Notes under the pieces: generated by a model
What the model saw: only the letters and a program-made list of their open reading frames with translations
Told to the model about the DNA's origin: nothing
Databases searched by the model: none
In this document: one piece after another, positions 1 through 5,740 of the stretch
Numbering within the stretch: position 1 is the first letter of the stretch
How the letters are laid out: the number at the start of each line of letters is the position of its first letter
Translations under genes and position numbers: made by a program
NCBI GenBank assembly: GCA_028819675.1
Contig: JAPPKT010000506.1
Coordinates: forward strand, 1 to 6,757
Direction of reading: 5' to 3'
Source of the DNA: Caldilineaceae bacterium
GTDB lineage: Bacteria > Chloroflexota > Anaerolineae > Caldilineales > Caldilineaceae
DNA: 6,757 nt

Positions 1-53
1 CCCTGAACGGTGATGGTCTCGCCGGCAGCCCCGGCGTCGGGGCTGATGAAGAT
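1..53 (-). other. In-frame continuation downstream of the Asp-box gene stop (Ig-like/IPT-type domain start)
   Basis: Read on the minus strand in the frame of the Asp-box gene, the bases after its TAA encode IFISPDAGAAGETITVQG with no further stop before the window edge. The S-P-x-x-G-x-x-G-x-x-[IV]-T-V-x-G pattern is what begins many bacterial IPT/TIG-type or similar Ig-like domains, often fused to secreted propellers. Two explanations fit. The stop may be a nonsense mutation or base error in a longer protein, or the 18 codons may be a decayed domain fragment. The stretch is too short to be sure and its continuation lies outside the window. Confidence 0.45.
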
Positions 54-1934
54 TTAGGGGCGGGCGATGGCGCGCTGGCGGCTAAAACCGATCTTCTGAT
101 TAATGGGGCCAAACTCGCCGAGGCGAGTATCGGCCCAAACCAGATAGGCGTCGTTCTCGCTGGCGGCGATGGCGAAATAGTCGCCAAGGAAGAGCCCGTT
201 GGGAAAGCCTTTGTTGGGATTGGAGGGGAAGTCGGTCACGCGCGTGTCACCTACTTTGAGATCGATCTCTTCCAGTTCAAACCCCCACGTCTCCCCCTGA
301 TCTTCGGAACGGGTATAGTAGATATGGTAGCGGGTCCGGACGGGGTCGTCGCGCATATCACCCCACATGAGATGGATGACGCCATCCGGCCCGACGTCCA
401 TGGCCGGGAAGAACTGAACGGCGTCGGTCTCGTCGGTGTTGATGCGTACGGGCCGCGACCAGCGGTCCCCGCCGTTGAGTGAGCGGATAAAGTATACGTC
501 GCCCTCATCGAGCGGATTTTCCGCCGGCAGCGCGACATAGGTTACATAGAGTTCATCTTCAGGCCCTACCGATACCTTGGGGAAGGCGGACGCCCAGTAG
601 CGGAAGTAGGCGTTACGGGGTCGGAACCCCGGCTCCAGGAAACGGGCGATACGCTTGGGCTCGCCGAAGGTTTCGCCGCCATCATCAGACTTGGACATAT
701 AGAATTCGGCGAGGCCCTTCATGCTTTCGTCGTCAGTGCTGTCGATCCAGGTTACATAGAGAGTACCCTTGGAATCGACGACGGGGAAGGGGCCCTGCAC
801 GACTCGCTTGGTGCCGATGGCGTTCGACTGGCCTTCAGTGTCGTCGATCTCGCCATAGGTGCGCTTTACGGTCGGGCCGACCGGGACAGGATCGGACCAG
901 GTCAGACCCTGGTCGAGGGAGTAGGCCAGCATCGGCGTGGTCTGTACTTCAGGCGCGCCCAGGGTTGGGAGTTCGCCGATGTAGAGGATGTCGTAGATGG
1001 TATTGAATTCGACAAAAGTGACATAGACCACGGTCTGGTCTTCGATCGTGGGATGGGGGCCGGTGGTCATCCACGGTTTGTCGAGGAAGCTCATGCTCAC
1101 TGTGCCGCGAATGCGGCCGGTGGGGTCAAGGACGGCATCGCTCTCAACATCGCTGCGGGCGCTGTCAACCGGCTCTTCCCAGACGAAGCCACCGTCTTTC
1201 GATGCCGAGACTGCGATCGAGGAGACGAGGGCGAAGCCGGTGGCGTTGCCGACAGAATATTCTTTGATACCGATAGAGATCGAGGCCATGTAGACATTGC
1301 CGTCGCTATCAAACTCCACCACCGGGTCACCGCCGGAGATGCGGTCTTTGCGCAGGTATTTGATCTGCTGCGGCCCCTCCCAATTCACCCCTCCGTCAAT
1401 GCTGACGTAGGCCGAATTGTTAGGAAAATTGTAGTCGATCACACCCAAGACGAGGTGATCGGGATCATGCGGATTGACGGCGATGTCCGGCTCTGTCTGC
1501 AAAGGGCTATTACTGAAGTCGCGGGTCACCAGCAGGTCGCGGCTGAACGCGGGGGCTGGATCACGGTAGGGAACGAGGATGCCGGGCCCTACCGATTGTA
1601 GCAGCGGCGAATCACCTTCGCCGCCGGGCAGACTGGACAGATTCTGGCGATTGAGCGTGTTCCATCCCGGTCGGTCGAGGAAGATCCGATTGTCCACACC
1701 CTGGGCTATGAGCCATGCAGGACCGGAGAGCACATCCTGGATCGGATTCATGGCATCCTGAATATCGGCGGGATTCTTGCTGATTTTGCCGCGCGTCGGC
1801 AGTTGCGGAACCGGCATCTGGGCCGCTGCCGGCAGCGGCATAGCCAGTAGGAGGACGATCAATAGAAGTAGGGGGACTCGAAGGCCCAGGCGGAGGCGGT
1901 TGCCGGGTCGTCTGAACTTGGGCAGTCTAACCAT
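54..1934 (-). CDS. Secreted Asp-box (BNR/sialidase-like) beta-propeller protein, 626 aa
   Basis: The N-terminus is a Sec-type signal peptide: a basic stretch (residues 5-19, KFRRPGNRLRLGLR region), a hydrophobic core (about 20-35) and a likely cleavage site at AAA-Q (38/39), so the protein should be exported. Six Asp boxes (S-x-D/N-x-G-x-x-W/F) are visible: SIDGGVNW 178-185, SKDGGFVW 245-252, SLDQGLTW 339-346, SDDGGETF 416-423, SLNGGDRW 485-492 and SEDQGETW 543-550. They alternate with strands such as ELYVTYVA and with WGDMRDD (524-530) and WADTR (600-604). TEPDIAVNPHDPDHLVLG (147-164) resembles the opening of BNR-repeat proteins annotated as exo-sialidases. The fold call is firm; the activity is not, because I see no FRIP-type arginine motif and Asp boxes are structural. 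It could be a glycosidase or a non-enzymatic binding propeller. The ATG at 1934 is supported by AAGGAG at 1946-1951, 11 nt upstream. The TAA at 54-56 may be premature, because coding-like sequence continues in frame. Confidence 0.88.
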   Translation of the reverse strand: MVRLPKFRRPGNRLRLGLRVPLLLLIVLLLAMPLPAAAQMPVPQLPTRGKISKNPADIQDAMNPIQDVLSGPAWLIAQGVDNRIFLDRPGWNTLNRQNLSSLPGGEGDSPLLQSVGPGILVPYRDPAPAFSRDLLVTRDFSNSPLQTEPDIAVNPHDPDHLVLGVIDYNFPNNSAYVSIDGGVNWEGPQQIKYLRKDRISGGDPVVEFDSDGNVYMASISIGIKEYSVGNATGFALVSSIAVSASKDGGFVWEEPVDSARSDVESDAVLDPTGRIRGTVSMSFLDKPWMTTGPHPTIEDQTVVYVTFVEFNTIYDILYIGELPTLGAPEVQTTPMLAYSLDQGLTWSDPVPVGPTVKRTYGEIDDTEGQSNAIGTKRVVQGPFPVVDSKGTLYVTWIDSTDDESMKGLAEFYMSKSDDGGETFGEPKRIARFLEPGFRPRNAYFRYWASAFPKVSVGPEDELYVTYVALPAENPLDEGDVYFIRSLNGGDRWSRPVRINTDETDAVQFFPAMDVGPDGVIHLMWGDMRDDPVRTRYHIYYTRSEDQGETWGFELEEIDLKVGDTRVTDFPSNPNKGFPNGLFLGDYFAIAASENDAYLVWADTRLGEFGPINQKIGFSRQRAIARP

Positions 1935-1945
1935 GGGATACAGAT

Positions 1946-1951
1946 CTCCTT
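1946..1951 (-). promoter_or_regulatory. Ribosome binding site of the Asp-box gene
   Basis: On the minus strand the sequence reads AAGGAG, followed by 11 nt and then the ATG at 1934. It is the only strong Shine-Dalgarno match near the start and it fixes this ATG, which also begins a proper signal peptide. Confidence 0.7.
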
Positions 1952-1965
1952 ATTATTACGTTAAA

Positions 1966-1988
1966 CGCCAGCGACTCAGCCGCCGGCG
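1966..1988 (-). promoter_or_regulatory. GC-rich leader hairpin upstream of the Asp-box gene
   Basis: Minus-strand RNA would fold as CGCCGGCG / loop GCTGAGT / CGCTGGCG: an 8-bp stem with one G-U pair and a 7-nt loop. It is followed by TTT and an A/T-rich stretch leading into the ribosome binding site. It lies in the gap between the ABC ATPase and the Asp-box gene. It could act as a weak terminator for the ATPase transcript or as a leader structure affecting the Asp-box gene. The T run is only three bases, so a strong intrinsic terminator is unlikely. Confidence 0.35.
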
Positions 1989-2071
1989 ATCCTTTCTCCG
2001 GAACACCTTTCCGCCGTTGTCGCCACCACCTTTGGACACGTTGCGGAGGCGGTACAGGTGGACGCAGGATT

Positions 2072-2090
2072 GGCCGTTTTGGTAACGGTC
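2072..2090. repeat. Short hairpin between the ABC ATPase and Asp-box genes
   Basis: GGCCGTT (2072-2078) pairs with AACGGTC (2084-2090) around a 5-nt loop, giving 7 pairs including one wobble. It lies about 60 bp past the ATPase stop. No T tract follows on either strand, so it is recorded only as a possible 3'-end or leader structure. Confidence 0.3.
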
Positions 2091-2129
2091 AGCCTGAATT
2101 TGGATTTCAACGGTAGGACATCAAATGAT

Positions 2130-2156
2130 ATTATAATAGCAAAATTGCGTTCTCAG
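2130..2156 (-). promoter_or_regulatory. Candidate promoter for the Asp-box gene
   Basis: A perfect TATAAT lies on the minus strand at 2130-2135. The best -35 match, CTGAGA (2151-2156, four of six), is 15 bp upstream and overlaps the stop codon of the ABC ATPase (2153-2155). The -10 sits in an AT-rich patch within otherwise GC-rich DNA. Initiation here would give a leader of roughly 190 nt. The -10 is convincing and the -35 is weak. TATTATAATA (2129-2138) is its own reverse complement, so the box also reads on the plus strand, where no gene follows. Confidence 0.4.
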
Positions 2157-3178
2157 TTTTGGTAAGCCTCACTCCCTTCGTGCAGGAAACAGGCTACAAA
2201 ATGATTCGGCTCGACTTCACGGAGTCGCGGCGTCGTCAGTTCACACCGGCCGGCCATGAAGGAAGCGCAGCGGGGATGAAAGGAACAGCCGCTTGGCGCA
2301 TTGACGGGACTGGGTGGTTCGCCCGGCAGGCTGGGCCGCTGGTGCAGTCGGTTGGCCGGGTCCGGTTCAGGCACGGCCGCGATGAGAGCCTGGGTATATG
2401 GGTGCATGGGATTGCGCACCACGTCTGCCGCCTCTCCCATCTCGACGACGCAGCCCAGATACATCACGACAATCCGCTGGGCAAAATGGCGGGCCGTGGC
2501 GATGTCGTGGGTTATGTACAGGAAAGCGATGTTGAACCGCTCCTGCAGCTCGCGCAGCAGTGCCAGTAACTCTGCCCGGCTGGACGCGTCAACCATGGAG
2601 ACCGGCTCGTCGGCCACGATGAACTGCGGCTGCAGGACGAGTGCGCGTGCAATGCTGAGCCGCTGTCGTTGACCACCGGACAGCAGATCGGGGTACTTGC
2701 CTGCGATCTCCTGCGCCGGGCGCAGACGAACATCGTGCAGAGCCTGAAACACTCGCTCTCGCCGTTCGCTGTCGCTGCCGATACCGTGGATCACCAGGGG
2801 TTCGGCCACGCTCTCGTAAGCCGTCATAAAGGGATCGATGCTTGCGAACGGATCCTGAAAGATCGCGGCAGCCCGACGGCGGAACGCTTTTTGTTCCTTC
2901 TGTGATAAAGAGGTTATTGCTGTATTGTCAAAGCGGACATGGCCATCCGTAACCCTGACTAGGCCCAACGCCGCCCGTCCCAAGGTGGTCTTGCCGCTGC
3001 CGGACTCACCGACGACTGCGACGACCTCGCCTGCCCCGATGTCCAGGGTCACGCCGTCTACAGCATGGACCGACTCGCTGCCAAAGAGACCTTTGCGAAT
3101 ACTGAAATGTACTTTGACATCGTGGAGTTGAACCAGCGGCTGGGACGAAGGCCTTTGGGGACGGTTTTCCATTGCCAT
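2153..3178 (-). CDS. Oligopeptide/dipeptide ABC transporter ATP-binding protein (OppF/DppF type), 341 aa
   Basis: This is a cytoplasmic ATPase that would power import of peptides or similar solutes through an Opp/Dpp-type permease pair. All ATP-site motifs are intact: Walker A GESGSGKT (57-64), Q-loop FQDP (107-110), signature LSGGQ (166-170), Walker B FIVADE with D190/E191, D-loop VSMVDAS (193-199) and switch His224 in ITHD. The C-terminal oligo_HPY region begins at NPMHPYTQAL and carries four cysteines (C298, C304, C312, C330) in the GCSFHPRC...C...C layout typical of OppD/OppF/DppD/DppF. Length matches the family. The open frame extends upstream to 3559, but that extension shows no domain and overlaps the TPR gene start. 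The ATG at 3178 (MAMENRP; alternative ATG at 3172) immediately precedes the conserved domain, although no good ribosome binding site is visible. No permease, binding protein or partner ATPase is in the window, so the substrate is unknown. Confidence 0.93.
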   Translation of the reverse strand: MAMENRPQRPSSQPLVQLHDVKVHFSIRKGLFGSESVHAVDGVTLDIGAGEVVAVVGESGSGKTTLGRAALGLVRVTDGHVRFDNTAITSLSQKEQKAFRRRAAAIFQDPFASIDPFMTAYESVAEPLVIHGIGSDSERRERVFQALHDVRLRPAQEIAGKYPDLLSGGQRQRLSIARALVLQPQFIVADEPVSMVDASSRAELLALLRELQERFNIAFLYITHDIATARHFAQRIVVMYLGCVVEMGEAADVVRNPMHPYTQALIAAVPEPDPANRLHQRPSLPGEPPSPVNAPSGCSFHPRCASFMAGRCELTTPRLREVEPNHFVACFLHEGSEAYQN

Positions 3179-3217
3179 ATTCAACAGAAATATTCGCCAT
3201 AATGCGACATGTCCTTG

Positions 3218-3246
3218 AGTATACTCATCCGCTGTCAAGTGCGCAA
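3218..3246 (-). promoter_or_regulatory. Candidate promoter for the ABC ATPase gene
   Basis: On the minus strand TATACT (3218-3223) is preceded, after 17 bp, by TTGCGC (3241-3246; three of six consensus bases). A perfect TTGACA also occurs at 3233-3238 but is only 9 bp from the -10, too close to pair with it. The -10 lies within the 10-bp palindrome GAGTATACTC (3217-3226). It is placed sensibly 40 bp upstream of the ATG. The rest of the 204-bp divergent region (3179-3382) shows no convincing plus-strand promoter to me. Confidence 0.35.
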
Positions 3247-3369
3247 AGATACGGGCAGCATCCGGCCTGCAAGCCGCCTTGCCCTGTCGAAAGTCGATGA
3301 GTGAGTGAAGAGGAGTAGGGAGCGAGAACAGGTTCTCATTGCTCACGTTTTCGTATCCCCTCCTCAGAT

Positions 3370-3375
3370 GGGAGG
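3370..3375 (+). promoter_or_regulatory. Ribosome binding site of the TPR lipoprotein gene
   Basis: GGGAGG lies 7 nt before the ATG at 3383. This selects that ATG over the farther upstream ATG at 3305, which would put 26 extra charged residues in front of the signal peptide. Confidence 0.75.
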
Positions 3376-3382
3376 ATCCCCG

Positions 3383-5623
3383 ATGAATGACCATGATCGA
3401 ATGCCGCGATACACTGTGGTTCTCTTGTTGTTGGCCGTGCTTGCTCTCATTCTGGCAGCCTGCCAACCGACGCCCAGTCGACCCAGGGCGGCGACGCGAA
3501 CAGCACCCGCGGCTTCGACGCCCACACATACGCCGACACCTATCGTCATTCCCACACAATCGCCGGGGCCGACACCTACTGCCACGCCCGAGCCGCTGGC
3601 CGAACCTGATCGAAACCTGGCGGAATCACTGAGCGCCAAGGGGAAGTCGTTGTTTGGTACCAGCGACCTGACCGGCGCCGAAGCGGCCTATATCGATGCG
3701 ATTGCCGCCGACCCCAGTTATCTGCCCGCGCATCTGGGCCTGACCGATGTCTACCTCTACCAGTCGCAGTACTGGCAGCAGGCGCTGCAATCGGCCGAGA
3801 ACGCAAAGGCGCTGGCGCCGGAGGACAGCACCGCCATCGCATACATGGCGTGGGCAAAGCAGGGGGCCCACCATTTTGACGAGGCAAAGGAGCTGGGACT
3901 GCGAGCGGTGGAGTTGGACGACGAAAACCCGACCGCGCACACGGCTCTGGCCGACATTCTTGTCAGCATGTATGAGGTCGACAGGGCCTATGAACACGCT
4001 CAGACCGCGGTGCGTCTGGATCCGGATTCGGCGGCGGGATGGGCGACGCTGGGATCGATCGCGTTCCAGATGCACGATTGGGACCGGGCGGGAGAGGCCT
4101 ACGAACGGGCACTGGAACTGGAGCCGGATTTCTTTGCGTGGCATATCATCAACGCCCGCCATGAGTTTAATGTGTATGGCGATATCTATGCGGCGCGGTC
4201 AGTTGCGAAACGCGCGATTGAGCTTGTGGCGAACCATGCCTCGACTCTCTTCTTTGAGGCCGACATGGCGGCAGAAGAAGGCGACTGGGAGACGAGTGAG
4301 GCGAAGTGTATGCAGACGATCGCGCTGGACCAGCCGCATACGCCGTTCCCGGATGCGTACAGCTGCATGGCGCTGATGTTGCTGCAACAGGAACGGAATG
4401 CAGAGACGGCAGCCTATCAGGCGCTGGCGGAAGAGCGGGCTACGGTGCACCGGCGGGATGTGACGCTGATCCGAATGCGGCTGCTCAATGATCAGGATCT
4501 GTGCTCCGAGTCACGAGCGCTGGCCGAGGACTGGCTGGAAGCGCGGCCCTACAGCATTTCGGCGATGCGGATGGTGGGCGTGAGCTATCTTTGCGAGAGA
4601 GATTTCACAACGGCGGCCACCTATTTCCGAAAGACGCTGGACGCGCTGCCGCAATCGGTGAGCGATGCGCGGCTGCTGGCAATCGCCTATGCCCGCGACG
4701 GAAAGGCGCTGGAAGCGCGGAGCGCATTGAACGAGGTCCGCGCCATCTCCATCGATGATCCACTCTATTACCAGGCCTTGTATGAGACACATCTGATGCT
4801 GGGCGAGGTGGAAGAGGCGGTGGTCGCGGCCCAGCGGTGGGACGTGCTGCGGCCGGAGAGCCTGGATGCGCGCGAGAGTCTGGCCTTTGTGCAGCTGTAC
4901 GAGGGCAATGTAGAGGCGGCACAGAGTATTGCCCTGGACGCGTTGGAACGCGGTGCACGCACGTCGACGGTGCTGGCGGTGCTGGGTGAGACCTACACGC
5001 GCATGGGTGAATTCGATAAAGCGCAGCCGCTGTTGGAAGAGGCGATTGAACTGAACAGCGACCACATCGTGGCGCGTCAGGCGCTGGCGCTGCTGTTCCT
5101 TGCGCAGGTGCGATGCCAGGAGGCGGAACCACACCTGAACTGGCTGATCGGCGAGGCCGATGATGAGGAAGAGAAGGAAGACCTGGCGGGCGTGCTGGAG
5201 CGTTGCCGGGATAGAGCGGCGCAGCCTACGCCGGACCCATCGATGCAGCTTGAAAACGATGAGGCCATTTCCACCGCGGTGGCGATCCTGCAGGAGGCGG
5301 ACGTAGAGATCCGCTATCTGGACGTGGAGGAGAATGAGGAGGGGCAGCGGACGCTGGTCGTGGCCTATGCCGTCGATTTGGCGGTTGACGGGGAGGAGTA
5401 CGCCGACCTGGAGCGCCAACTGATCTTCGAGCTGTCCCGCATCCTGCCCCGCATGACCTCCCAACCGGACGGCCTTGTGGTCGTCGCCGGCACCTTCAAC
5501 AGGACAACTTCCGCGACCCTGGTGGCGACGAGGGCGGCTGAGGTGTGGCTCCAAGGACAGTTGACCGATGAGGAATTTGAAAACACCTGGCGACGCCAGG
5601 TGGTAGAAGCCTCTGATGAGTAG
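3383..5623 (+). CDS. TPR-repeat lipoprotein with an uncharacterised C-terminal domain, 746 aa
   Basis: The N-terminus is a lipoprotein signal: a short polar/basic start, a hydrophobic core (about 10-24) and lipobox LAAC with Cys27 as the lipidation site. A Thr/Pro/Ala-rich linker follows (28-75, with repeated TPTP units), probably spanning the cell wall or surface layer. Residues about 82-605 are helical TPR-like repeats. The clearest units are around 112-146, 148-181, 182-215, 216-249 (GWATLGSIAFQM...AYERALELEP) and 529-564 (LAVLGETYTRMGEFDKAQPL...). TPRs scaffold protein-protein contacts, so an extracytoplasmic assembly or binding role is likely, but the partner is unknown. A second short Pro-rich linker (614-619) leads to a C-terminal domain (about 622-740) with strand/helix alternation (EIRYLDVEE, TLVVAYAVDL, DGLVVVAGTF) ending in ATRAAEVWLQGQLTDEEFENTW, which I do not recognise. 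The start at 3383 is set by the ribosome binding site and signal peptide. It is divergent from the ATPase and convergent with the aldolase. Confidence 0.88.
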   Translation: MNDHDRMPRYTVVLLLLAVLALILAACQPTPSRPRAATRTAPAASTPTHTPTPIVIPTQSPGPTPTATPEPLAEPDRNLAESLSAKGKSLFGTSDLTGAEAAYIDAIAADPSYLPAHLGLTDVYLYQSQYWQQALQSAENAKALAPEDSTAIAYMAWAKQGAHHFDEAKELGLRAVELDDENPTAHTALADILVSMYEVDRAYEHAQTAVRLDPDSAAGWATLGSIAFQMHDWDRAGEAYERALELEPDFFAWHIINARHEFNVYGDIYAARSVAKRAIELVANHASTLFFEADMAAEEGDWETSEAKCMQTIALDQPHTPFPDAYSCMALMLLQQERNAETAAYQALAEERATVHRRDVTLIRMRLLNDQDLCSESRALAEDWLEARPYSISAMRMVGVSYLCERDFTTAATYFRKTLDALPQSVSDARLLAIAYARDGKALEARSALNEVRAISIDDPLYYQALYETHLMLGEVEEAVVAAQRWDVLRPESLDARESLAFVQLYEGNVEAAQSIALDALERGARTSTVLAVLGETYTRMGEFDKAQPLLEEAIELNSDHIVARQALALLFLAQVRCQEAEPHLNWLIGEADDEEEKEDLAGVLERCRDRAAQPTPDPSMQLENDEAISTAVAILQEADVEIRYLDVEENEEGQRTLVVAYAVDLAVDGEEYADLERQLIFELSRILPRMTSQPDGLVVVAGTFNRTTSATLVATRAAEVWLQGQLTDEEFENTWRRQVVEASDE
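5584..5602 (+). repeat. Perfect inverted repeat inside the last codons of the TPR gene
   Basis: CACCTGGCG (5584-5592) and CGCCAGGTG (5594-5602) are exact reverse complements separated by one A. In RNA this gives an 8-bp stem with a GAC loop. It encodes part of the ENTWRRQV segment and ends 18 bp before the stop codon. No T run follows, so it may slow polymerase or protect the 3' end rather than terminate by itself. Confidence 0.55.
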
Positions 5624-5628
5624 TTTCA

Positions 5629-5670
5629 ATGGCTGGTTGCCGGCGGCTACGGCCGCGGGCAACTAGCCAT
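5629..5670. terminator. Long UACG-capped hairpin between convergent genes, likely terminator or 3'-end structure
   Basis: Nineteen opposed positions form a near-symmetric stem: ATGGCT (5629-5634) with AGCCAT (5665-5670), a G-U pair, GTTGCC (5636-5641) with GGCAAC (5658-5663), one G-G mismatch (5642/5657), and GCGGC (5643-5647) with GCCGC (5652-5656). The loop is TACG closed by C-G, the stable UNCG type. It starts 5 bp after the TPR stop and is 52 bp from the aldolase stop, so it could serve both genes. Neither side has a U tract, so it may block exonucleases or act with a factor. Confidence 0.6.
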
Positions 5671-5686
5671 CAATCACTCCCTCAAA

Positions 5687-5740
5687 GCAGTTACTGACTA
5701 CCCCAGTTATTGACCACCGCAACTATTGCCCACTGCAATC
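5687..5740. repeat. Three degenerate 16-bp tandem repeats plus a partial fourth, overlapping the aldolase gene end
   Basis: The units are GCAGTTACTGACTACC (5687-5702), CCAGTTATTGACCACC (5703-5718) and GCAACTATTGCCCACT (5719-5734), followed by GCAATC (5735-5740). Units 1 and 2 share 13 of 16 bases; units 2 and 3 share 11 of 16. The aldolase stop codon (TAG, 5723-5725 on the minus strand) lies in the third unit, so the last five codons of that gene come from repeat sequence. Confidence 0.6.

Noticed and set aside
1053..1601. Plus-strand open frame of 182 codons opposite the Asp-box gene
   Set aside because: No ribosome binding site or domain is visible, and the opposite strand carries regularly spaced Asp boxes in its own frame.
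3255..3290. Possible hairpin GGGCA...TGCCC in the divergent region
   Set aside because: The outer stem is only 5 bp with a large irregular interior and no T tract, within chance expectation for GC-rich DNA.
3305..3382. Upstream ATG at 3305 as the start of the TPR lipoprotein
   Set aside because: It would put 26 charged residues ahead of the lipoprotein signal. GGGAGG at 3370-3375 is ideally spaced for the ATG at 3383.
3179..3559. N-terminal extension of the ABC ATPase reading frame up to 3559 (127 extra residues)
   Set aside because: The extension is low-complexity Arg/Gly/Ser-rich, has no domain, overlaps the signal-peptide region of the TPR gene on the other strand, and would make the ATPase far longer than its family.
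4511..5662. Minus-strand open frame of 383 codons opposite the TPR gene
   Set aside because: It is Arg/Gln/His-rich with no domain or plausible start signal, and is antisense to a well-supported TPR gene. It also runs through the 5629-5670 hairpin.
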